The position numbers and the translations under genes are program-made. A DNA stretch of 64,000 bases from Ficedula albicollis. Lineage: Eukaryota > Chordata > Aves > Passeriformes > Muscicapidae. The notes under the pieces are model-generated. The model made no database searches, was not told the DNA's origin, and saw nothing but the letters and a program-made list of their open reading frames with translations. Shown one piece after another: positions 1 through 54,872 of this stretch (within the stretch, counting starts at the first letter, position 1; every line of letters starts with the position of its first letter). The stretch is taken from assembly GCF_000247815.1 (NCBI RefSeq), contig NC_021700.1:20910746-20974745 (forward strand), written 5' to 3'.

Positions 1-1756
1 AGAGAGCATCTTGTTTCCTGTGTTTCCGAGTCTTGTTGCTTCCACTGCCCACACTGCAACAGCCTTTGGTGGTTTAGCTTGGAGCTCCTGTCCCCATTCC
101 CATTCCTGGGATGCCTACTCACATGTTTCTCCAATATATCCCTGGGTTTTGCTGATGAAGTGCCATCAAATTCCATGATGATTTCAGAAGTCAGCCAGAA
201 CAATTATGAAAACATGGAGTCTTACAAATTACAGAAATAACCACCACATCCACTTCCAATTGTGGACATATTGAATATGAATGTGAATATACCATGTGAA
301 GTAAGTGAAGTGAAGTAAGCCACTAGAACTTCAAAATTGTTCCAGATGCTGGCTGACGGACTAAACTCAGCTGTGACTCAGCTTTATATAGGGCAGATAT
401 ATCACCAGGAACTAAATTATAATCTTTCATAAAAGCCAGTGAGACTTTGGTGCTGATTTCAAGGGAACAGAGCTTCAGCCAAGGCAGGTAACGTAAAAGC
501 AAACATGCTGCACTCTTTGATAGATTTATTGTTATTGTTGTTTGGTTTAGTATTAGCAGTATTTCATTACTGCTATTGCAGTAGCTCTTAATAAGACTAG
601 AAATAGACTGAAAAAGGACTACAACATTTGACTAAAAATGATCCTTAAGCAACAATATAAAAACAAAACACTAGCACTGGTATGGCATAGTTTTATATTT
701 AATTTTCCTTTACAAATATATTTTTTCTTACCTATATAGATGTGAGGAGAGGATGTGTTCATCTTGCTCTTCACCATATTAAAAATATTTTTCTTGTGAT
801 TAAGAAATGTCTTTTCTCTATATTATAGCAGTATGATGTCCTGGCTTAAAGCACAATCTCATGTATTTATTTCCTATAAAAGAATAAAATTAACTATGAA
901 AAAAATAAGTGATGTCCTCAAAACAGGACTAGCAAACTGCAAGTTTTTCTGCACTGAATGCTGAAAATCTAGTAGCATGTTTACAAAGGTAAAGTTACAA
1001 TTCCAAGATCATTTTCAGGTTAACTAATGTGATGACAGCACTTGCAAGTGCTGCAAATCCATCCATACAACCAATATCCAGCACCTTACTGCAAGGTGAA
1101 AATAGCAGGAAAACTCAAAAAAGAGTTTCAAAGTAGATTCATAGGCCATATCCAGATTAAAGTGGATATTGGGTTGTCTCTGTTACAGTAATGTTCAGCA
1201 GAGCCTGAAAAGAGTTCCTCAAGCTGCCAAAGTGCCACTGATGGCATATTCAAGCTCCCTGGCAAGACTAGGTTACTCTGTGTGATATGTCTGATGTTGC
1301 TTTGGATTCAAGAACATCATCAAAACACAAAAAAGCTCTTATTCAGTGGCCTGAATAAATACAATTATACCAGAAGCAAGCTAACAGCCATAACTCCCTG
1401 GGTACAGAGAGGAACAGGACCAGCAGAACCTGAAGCTGGCTCAGGTCATAGCTCATGATGGGGCAGTGCAGTCCCCAAGAGCCCCCGGGGAAGGGAGCTA
1501 CAGACACAGAATGGGCACAGCCCCACAGCCCTCTGCACTGGAGGGATGGTGCCCACAGCCTGGGAGCACCATGAGCATCAGCCTGGTGAACTGCAACTGC
1601 GCTGTGGTGCTGGTGCACAGAGGAGTGTGCACCACTCATTTAGTATTTAATCTTACCTACAATTAACAAATACAATCTTGTTGCATCACATACACCAAAC
1701 GTTTTGTTAGAGCCCCAAAATATGAAGTTTTTCAGAGACATAAAGTAAGTCAAGAT
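1..1756. other. Intergenic DNA upstream of RGS7BP
   Basis: AT-rich sequence with no exon I recognise. A GC-richer block at about 1340-1640 contains overlapping short frames on both strands, but none resembles a known protein and no convincing splice sites frame it. In mammals the gene upstream of RGS7BP is RNF180; I see none of its exons here. Confidence 0.5.
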
Positions 1757-2195
1757 ATCATAGAATAAGCTGAGATGGAAGGGACCTATCAGGACTACTG
1801 AATCTACTCCTGGCCCTGTGCAGAACACCCCAAGAATCCCACCACATGAATGGGAGTGTTGTCCAAACATTTCTTGAACTCTGTCAGGCTTGGTGCTGTG
1901 ACACTTCCCTGGTAAGCCTCTGCGTTAAAAATTTTCTGATATGCAACTAAAACCTCCTCTGACTCAGCTTCATGCCATTTCCTCAAGTCCTGGTACTGGT
2001 TGCGAGAGGGATGGGATTGGTACCTGCCCCTTTGCTTCACCTCTCAAGGATGTCGAAGACCCCAGTGTGGTCTCTCTTCAGTCTCTTCTTCTCCAGGCTG
2101 AACAAACCAGTGACCTCAGCTACTCCTCATAAGGCTTCCCCTCCAGACCCACCACCATCCTCGTGTCTCTCGTTGGGACGCTCTCTAACATTTGA
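1757..2195 (-). mobile_element. CR1 LINE 3' fragment, antisense
   Basis: The left end has the degenerate CR1 3'-end signature in reverse complement (atcatagaat, then ggaagggacc). The block then follows the usual order of antisense CR1 3' sequence, including a 'cttctccaggctgaaca' motif near 2090 and a 'cctcataaggct' motif near 2127. It is diverged and 5'-truncated, with no intact reverse transcriptase. It ends only about 80 bp before the GC-rich RGS7BP promoter. The family was recognised by eye, not by alignment. Confidence 0.8.
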
Positions 2196-2357
2196 CTAAA
2201 ACTGAAAAAAGTTGAGCAGCGAACCAAGTCTTTTTTAAAAAGAAAAGCGATGCCCTGGCATGCCTCTCGAAGACCGGTATCAGCTTCGGCAAACGTGGGG
2301 CGGGCGGTGCCCTACGGTCCCGGGGAGCGCCGGGGCGGCTCCCGGCAGGGCGGCGGC

Positions 2358-37262
<34,905 letters not shown>

Positions 37263-38145
37263 AAGATTAAGCACAGAAGCACCAAGGAAATCATGACTTT
37301 GATTAAACCACTATTATTTGACCACTGAAAAGATGAAAGTGGCTAATCTTGATTATAAAGTATATTTTCTACACTAAGCTATTCATTTTGTCTTCTGCTC
37401 CATCCCTCTTTTCAAATAAGGGTTTTAATACTTTTGAATTATGGTGGTCAAAAAATGGCTGTGAAATAGATCTAGCATATTTAAAATATTTTAAAGTATG
37501 TTTTGCATGCTTACTTTCATTCACTCAAAGAAGACACCTGAATTAAGGTTCATAGATCATTTTAGAGGGTTTTTTTAATTGTTTGAGCTGCAGCTAAAAG
37601 TTTGTGCATAGTACAGTACTCTTACTAGTATCATACTAAAATCATACTCTTAACAGTCTTTAAGCATAGGAAACTATTTAAGAGCAAAACTATTAAAGTT
37701 CTAAGACATTCAGACAATATTGTAACAGAATTTGTACAAAATTTCCAGTTGCTTTTTGTGCTCTCATTCATATTTAGTCTTCCACTATATTTCAACTTCA
37801 AAGCTTTATAGAAAAATATCTTAATTTATGATACAGAAACCATATACGAAAATAGTTAGGACTTGTAAATACAGAGAAATCATAATATCTACAAATGCTT
37901 AGAAGTGACAGATTCCCTTTTAAGCCAATAGTATATCTACAAGCTTTTGGAAAAAAAATATTAAAAGAAGGTGTATTAAAATAAGCAATGTAAAACACAA
38001 CACCAACCCATTTTTTTGCCAGTAGAATTCAAAGCATGGTGTCTGCATATCAAGATATTGATCTTACAAGGCATGCCAGAATTATCTGAGACTGTAAGAG
38101 ATATTAAACGTTTTACATTGTTAATAAAGTTTTTTATTTAAATTA
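37263..38145 (+). other. RGS7BP: RGS7BP 3' UTR (predicted)
   Basis: AT-rich sequence directly after the TAG stop, extending to the first strong poly(A) signal at 38123. Longer forms using later signals are possible, because the R7BP 3' UTR is long in mammals. Confidence 0.5.
38123..38128 (+). terminator. RGS7BP: Candidate poly(A) signal AATAAA for RGS7BP
   Basis: AATAAA within ttaataaagttttttatt, about 860 bp after the stop and followed by T- and GT-rich sequence (tgttgtcttgtttct). This is the usual signal-plus-downstream-element layout. Confidence 0.6.
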
Positions 38146-38448
38146 AATGTTGTCTTGTTTCTAGTTATATTGCCAGACTGTGTATCTTTTTTAATTTGTC
38201 AGAGGCCTACACAAATTTGTGACAATATTTCCATTTTCCAGTTTTCCATACAAGTATGTTTACAAAGACAGATTACAAAAATATGCATTACTAAATTCTT
38301 TAAATAGCACAAAAAAAGGTAATTTCAATGTATTTGAAGATTTCAGGTCATGAGCTATTCTTAAGCGTACATATTCCTAAGCATCTGAAATAGGGACATC
38401 CCTACACACACAAAGCTGATTGTGAGAGCAAACATTTTTAAGAACGTT

Positions 38449-38492
38449 TTTTCAGAGTTAATTCTTCAAATTTTCAGAGTTAATTCTTTAAA
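38449..38492. repeat. 22-bp tandem duplication
   Basis: Two adjacent copies of a unit beginning ttttcagagttaattctt differ at one position. The copies are 38449-38470 and 38471-38492. Confidence 0.9.
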
Positions 38493-39029
38493 TTTTCTGC
38501 ACATTTCTCATGAACCTTGTGCTCACTAATCAGAGCTGTTGTCCATAACAGGCACCACTGGTATGTTTTCATTTGAAGTCTCAAAGCAGTAGACTCATTC
38601 CCAAATGACTCCATCCCTAATGTTACACTAGGTTTTGCAACTGTTATAACTTTGGAAAAACTCCTGGTGTCTTGTGGCTATTAAAAATACTGTCCACAAA
38701 GTTGATCAGTAGTTACAGCTAACCAATTAGTTTTGTTCAGCCTGAGTGAAAAAGACAGACATTAATGACAAAAAAAAGTGTATGAATTCAGGACTGAATG
38801 TACAGTGATGCCATGAGAAAGAAAGGTGGGAGGAAATTTCTCACTGGCTTCCTTTAAACATTATATTTTGTTAAATCACACACAGAATCAGATGTGCAGA
38901 TATAGCAGTGACCTTGTCTAATCCATTACCTGCCCACATATCATCACTAGGAACTTCATATGCCTTGTTACATGGCAGCTCATATCTGTGTTTTAACTAC
39001 AGCTATTGGAATGGAATATTCATTAGTAA

Positions 39030-39125
39030 GACAAACATTTTAATTATTAATTAATAAATTATGCATTTATATACACATATATATACATATACATTAATAA
39101 ATGTATAAACATTGTAATTAATATT
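39030..39125. repeat. AT-rich low-complexity patch
   Basis: A run of alternating ta/at and attaat motifs (ttatatacacatatatat and neighbours) with self-complementary segments. It is simple-sequence DNA without other signal. Confidence 0.7.
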
Positions 39126-42100
39126 ACAAAGCTCTTGACATCAGTAATTTCACAATGAGTTCCTTAACTTCAGCACATTCTATGATTGACTTGGATATGT
39201 TGTCTTCAAAGCCCTTTGAGATTGCAGTAAAATGAAGTGTACAGTAATATGCTTCCTTGTATCTTTTGTTATTCTGGAAACTTTAGCAGTGTTTCTTCAA
39301 TTAAAGACTACTAAAATCACAGTTTTTGCTTGTTTTGAAGCCTTTCTATAATTCTAAGCAATCCAGCATCTTACCTGAAGCCTTTTGTATTATACTGTCT
39401 ACTAATCCTAATTGGACACATGCTGTAATTCCCAAGCTTTATGGCCACTTAAGGAATATTGGTGCTCAAGGGTGAATGGAAGCTATATTATCAGATCGTG
39501 ATCATGATCAGATCATGAACCATATCCTGGTAAGTATCTGAATTGAAGAGGTGTCAAGGGATAAACTGGTTTACTTAGGAATGCATATCTTAATCTTTTA
39601 CTTATTATTTTACTTATCTTTTACTAATTCAAAAGGAAACAAGAAAATTTCTTTTTAAGCCCCAGAACGTGATGTCGGTAAAAGAAAGATTAAAGTTAAT
39701 GATATTACTACATTTTAGTTTAGTGGAATAGGGCAACATAGGATCAACATTTAAAAGTTCCCTCAACGAAATGATATACAAATTATTTAGAGATTATTTA
39801 GAACCAGTATTTATTTCCCAAGTACTTAGGAATATTCCCTACTTCACAATAAACTCCCAAATGCATGGAAACAAGCAATTCAGGGAGAATACTGAGGAAA
39901 GCAGCACTTGCTTTCTAAATCTAACTTGGATTTTGAACATTTTAGTTGGAAGTGTTACAAGTTAAAGGCACCATAATTCTTTTGCAAGGTAGGAAGTAAG
40001 TAAACCTCTTCCCACCAAATATGGCAAGTTTCACCAACTCTTTTTTTTACTAAAACTTTGTGCAGCCTCCGGCTTTTCAAAACCAGATCCTTTATAGCCA
40101 CCCTTTACTGGTATTACCCATTTTTCACAAATACTTCATGTCATAAAAAATACAAATCTAAGAAATCAAATATCTATGTGCACTGTAAAGTCTAATTTTT
40201 TCAGAGCAGAATCAAAACACAGGCTTACTACAGTAGACAGCACGCTAACATATGCTGCAGGTTGCATGTGAACTTACTCAGAATGAGAAGTTACCATGCA
40301 AAATTTCATGTTAACTTACATAATAGGTCTACGTATATCCAATACAACTTTAAAAGTTTGCGTCAGAGAAAGGGAGAAACACAATAACCAACTTCTGTCC
40401 CCTCAGAGGAGTAAATACACAGTGGTGCATTAAATGCCCATTGGTCTTACATCTGTGTAATGGTGGAATTCCTTTTTACCTCTGTAAGAGATAACCCTAC
40501 CTATTGTCCAGCTTCATGGACAAGAGGCAAGAGAAGCTAAAGAAACATCTGTTTCTGCTCATTCTTAGTCATAAGTGACTCCAGTCAATGAAGAGACTTG
40601 TAGCATTATTTTGGGAAGTTTGTGGTCCTGTTTAAGTTCTAGGATCTTGAAGGCACTGACTGACATGCAGGAAAACTTACCCTTTACCAGCAGAACCAAC
40701 CTTCTCTGCATCAAAAAGAACTGAGCTAAGCTAAATACAGGTGGGCAGGACATACATTCTAGGGATCATGGTGTGGCAAAAGTTGTAACAATGACTTTGT
40801 TGTAACAATAACTGTTCTACAGCTGAATAATTAATCTCAAATCCAAAACTTTTCCCACAGCAGTTTTACAAAAGTAGCCCCAGCCATGTTTCAAGAGGTA
40901 TACCTTTACTCCTTAACTGGTGGTTGTACTCTCTAATGTGGTGTTTGGATTTCTTCAACCTAGGGTGTTCCCAGTGTATGCATAATCTGCTGATCTAGCC
41001 TAATGTTGCCAGTCTTAGACATTTTTCTGCCTGAATTCACTTGGCTTTGAACTACCAGTCTCTGTCTCATGTCTTAGTACTTTGAGCCCTTATCTAGTGT
41101 TTTTGTGTGAAACTTCTTGGAATGGTATTTCTCTCACTTCAGTATTTTAACCATGTATTAAGTAGCAATAGTAATGGGAATTCTGATGTCTAAGAGAGCA
41201 CCTGTTCTATTTGTCCAGTCTGTTGCTGTCTAATGCAAACATATCTTCATTTGAGCCATTATATGTACTCAGCTCCCTCTTCCAGAAGTTATTTCTAGCT
41301 CTTCTGGGACTTCAGTTCTTCAATGAAAACAAAGTTTTTGCCAATTTTCAGCCTAAATCTGCTCTTGGACAATTAATAACATATACAATGTGTTTCTTTC
41401 AGGTCAACTTTATCCTTTGTTAAAATTCTATGATGGTCAAAATTCTGCCAGGATATTCTATAAACTATTATACTAGGTTAAAGCCGCAGGCAAATACACA
41501 GAACAGATAAATAGCGATTAATCACTCCTTCACAGTACACATTCTCCGTGGGACAAATATTTAGCTTACACAGAAAACTGTAAATAAACCACATCTTGAG
41601 TACATTTTGCTGAAGTTTAAATGAACTCTACTAAACAGCCTTTTCCATACTTTTCTCTTTTATTGCTATTATTTAAACTATAATGTTGCTTTTCTAGATA
41701 AACCTGCTCTTCTGGTCTTTCTCCCTTTTTTCCCTCTAATCCCTTTGGTTTCTTTATCCTTGTACCTCATTTGTTTTCTGCTACCACCACCTCATGTTCT
41801 TCTTTATCACCTAAATTCATAAATTATTATACTAGAATTTCTTGTGAACAGTGTAAATGTTCTGGCACTTGTACTACAGAAGCATTTTTGACATATTTTT
41901 CTCTATTCATCCTTATTATTTATTGTGATTTGCATCTTAGAATTTCTGTTAATGCCTTGCTCAGGTGCTACTGCCTGGATGCAGAGGCATTGTATTAAGA
42001 GGCACCAAGTGAGTGTTTGCCAGAGGGAGTCTGTGATGTATGGTAATTTCCACAAGGTAGGATAGGTTGGCTGCCCAAGGCATGCAATGTCAAAAATACC

Positions 42101-44382
42101 TTTTAACAGCTTCACTTGCTGGCTCTACTGTGGAGACTTCAGAGCACAACTGAATCATCAGTTGAGTGAAAAAGTTTGGGATGTTTGACATTCTGTTTTG
42201 CATACACAGAGATTGTGTCCTTTTTTGACTGGGGAGAGATGTATGAGGAATTGCTAAAGATGATCTTCTAAAAATACATCCCAGGAGTTCCTAGAACTGA
42301 TTGTTACATGAAACAGATAACAAGCACCATGTCAGGTTCATTACTCATGATACTTTTCAGAGGGACCTGCAGCTATGACATTCTTCCCTGTTGTCAAGTA
42401 CAAAAGCACTGAGTAAATAGAGAGTTCGATATGCATTACCTCAGCAGCTTTCTCGTCCTTAAAGAACAAGCCTGTAAATGTTACTCAGTCCATTCCAAGT
42501 TCACAGCTAGACACTGCAATTTTTTCTTTCCATAATTGCCTTGTTGCAATTCTGTGTTATGATTCTTCACTATGACATATTTTTGAAAGAAAAAAGAAAC
42601 CAAAACCTTCCAGCTGTAGAGCTGCATAATACTGCATCACAAATAATTTATTTTTTTTTTGTTCTTCCTCTTGGATACCTACAACTAAGATTTTTGTTAG
42701 TCCATCATATATATGCTACCTTCTAGAGTGTGCAAGAACCAATATATGCCACTGAAGAGAGCTCAGAATACAACAGAAGTAGCTGACTAAACTGCAGGAA
42801 ATATTCAGGAAAGTCCTGGAAACAACACAAGTTGAGCCTACCGAATGACAAAAATCTTTAAAGTAATATTCACACAAATTTCAGTGGTAGTAGAGCTTGT
42901 AGTTGTAACAGTGTTGCCTTTTTGCCCAAACTGGAAACTAAAGATAATTTTAGTAAGGAGGTAATATAAAAGGAGATCTCTATTTGAAGACCTTCAGGAG
43001 CAGTCATGGAAAAATGTCCACAAAAGCTCACCCTCCCCACAGGGGTAAGTACATTTCTATAGGTTTATAGGTTTTAGCATAACTGATAAAAAGCACCAGT
43101 TAGAAGGACAAGTGGTGATGCAATTCTCCCCCAGGTCAAGCCCCTTCTCTGGAGACCCCCTTCAGCACCAGTTGCACTTTATCCATGAGAATGTATCTCA
43201 AAGAGTTGTTCCCTGCCTTGGTTCCCAGGAAGAACCAATAATATAATATATATAATTTTAGCAGAATCTAAAGATAAAAATATTACTGAATTGCTGTTCA
43301 ACCATCCTACTCTGATATGTATTCAAATTAGAGTAATATGTGTTATACAGAATTATTTGTGTTGAAAGTAGTTTTCAATTACTCTAGGTACATTGAAAAA
43401 ATGAATATACTCTAAATTGTGAAAGAGACCGGAGGGTTTTCCTTGATGTCTCACAAGTTGCAAAGAAGACGGAAGGTGTAATTTTTGTGCTGTGAATGTG
43501 TATTTTCCTTGGTTATTTGTGAAACAAGAGCTTAATTCAGTTTCAATTTGGATTCCAGACTTTGGTGCATCTTACAGCACAGTTTGTTTCTCAGCTTAGC
43601 AGTTCAATTGCCAGTGTGCACATTTTTCTTCCACTACCTGGGAAAGATGACTGCAGGAAACACCAAGTATTTGCTTTTGTTTCCTGGTGCCTATTGACAG
43701 AGACTGATGTGCATTTCAGAGTTTATTTTAAGGCATATGAAGGTTGTTGATTCTTCATTACTCTATGCATTTGGCATGCCCACCCCACATACTACTCACA
43801 TGCTTTATTCTCGTCTTTCTTTCTGGAAATAGGCATTTCATACTGTAACTGAGATAAAATCAGGAATGGCACTCGTTTTTACTGGCATCACCTTTGTGCT
43901 GCAAGTGCTTTGGAGCCTGTAGAGTAGCAGGGATACAATCACTATTTGGGGCCTGGAGTTATGCCAGGGTTAGCCTTCAAAAGTGCGATTTATGCAAACT
44001 GAAGCTATTAACAATTGACACGAATGAAAAAATAGCTGAAGTTTAATACTAGAAGTCTTGCTTTGATATCCAAACCTTTACATCTGTGTCAAAGATGAAA
44101 TGGCCATAACTGTAAAAGAGCAAAACCCAAGGAAAATGAACTTTAAAAATTGATAGTTTTTGTTTGCTCCTGTTTATCTTAAGCTTGTTCATAGTGATCC
44201 TGCCAAAAGAATGTGTAATTACATTTCACAGTCTTGACTAGATCAATTTTAGAAGGTAATTTTGAGGGATCAATCTTCAGCTTCTCATTGCTCATTCTTC
44301 CCCTCTCAGGATCTGAACACTGATTCATATTTGCACTTACTGATTAAAGTATGTAAGGAGAAAATGTTGTGTAAAACATATA

Positions 44383-44388
44383 TTTATT
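44383..44388 (-). terminator. SREK1IP1: Candidate poly(A) signal for SREK1IP1
   Basis: TTTATT on the + strand gives AATAAA on the minus strand, about 390 bases past the SREK1IP1 stop. 44389-44776 would then be most of the 3' UTR. Other signals further left could also be used. Confidence 0.4.
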
Positions 44389-44776
44389 TAAAGTGTAATA
44401 GAAAATCTCACTTGAATTTCCAAATCTGATGTAACCATTCTGACATTAAGCACAATTAAATCCATATCATTCTACACAAAGGCTTGCAAACAGAAATTTA
44501 CCACATCCTACTGTAAAGGATTACAAACACAATCACAACTGAACTGAAAATTAGAGTGAAGAACTAGTTGCATGGTTTAGTACTAATAAACCTGAAATAG
44601 AAGAGCAGATTCTTTTCATAAATGGTCCATCTAATAATTTGAAGCACTGATGTATGCAAATAAATTTTCAAAAAATATATATATCCCATTTTACAACAGC
44701 ACTGTGAAGCATAAATAAACTTGCTACAAAAGGAAAATCATCTCTGCAGAAGCGAATGCAAAAATAGACCAGCATG

Positions 44777-54430
<9,654 letters not shown>

Positions 54431-54830
54431 CCCGCCGCTCTCTCCGCACCGCACCGGCACGCACGCGCAACGACGCCTCTCCCCGCCGGAAGGCTTTGCT
54501 CGGCGCACTCTCGGACCGTACCACTCCCAGGAAAGGCCGGGGGTCTCAGAACCCCTAAGGCGAGAGTCACGATGGGGGACCACAGATATGTGGAGAAACC
54601 TGAGGATCTTTCCCAGTCCTTTCTCAGTGAATCTGGGAGAAACTCCGGCCGAAGACTCATTTTTTCATCCTTTCTTCCGGCTTGTGCAATTTGATCCCCC
54701 CTTTCCTGGGCTGCGTACAGGCGCCCAAGATGGCGGGCGGCGCGGGGCGGTAGGAAGTGTCGGAGGCGAAGCGGGGTCCGGTGTCGGCAGCTGGGGAGGC
54801 TTCGCCGGCCCGGCCGGTCATTTCCGCGCC
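54431..54830. promoter_or_regulatory. Bidirectional CpG-island promoter of SREK1IP1 and CWC27
   Basis: Only 400 bases separate the divergent start codons, and most of the interval is GC- and CpG-rich. It must hold both 5' UTRs and both transcription starts. ETS-type motifs are CTTCCGG at 54674-54680 and AGGAAGTG at 54752-54759, and a YY1-type site lies at 54726-54736. No TATA box is seen, as usual for housekeeping divergent promoters. Confidence 0.8.
54726..54736 (+). promoter_or_regulatory. YY1-type site CAAGATGGCGG
   Basis: Matches the AAnATGGCGGC-type YY1 consensus except for its final base. It lies about 100 bases upstream of the CWC27 ATG. YY1 sites of this form and orientation are typically just downstream of housekeeping transcription starts, so the CWC27 start is probably just left of 54726. 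Confidence 0.55.
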
Positions 54831-54872
54831 ATGAGCAACATCTACATCCAGGAGCCGCCCACCAACGGGAAG
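54831..54872 (+). CDS. CWC27: CWC27 exon 1
   Basis: Start context cgcgccATGAGC. It encodes [14 protein letters not shown] and ends at donor gtgagg. The start is fixed by the conserved family N-terminus. Confidence 0.97.

Larger units (their letters stand above)
38146..44382. other. Intergenic DNA between convergent RGS7BP and SREK1IP1
   Basis: About 6 kb of AT-rich DNA. It holds a 22-bp tandem duplication (38449), an AT low-complexity patch (39030-39125) and short chance frames (39771, 41211, 41771, 42541, 43562) with no recognisable product. There is no CpG island. In mammals SHISAL2B lies in this interval; none of its Cys-rich or transmembrane exons is seen here. Confidence 0.6.
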
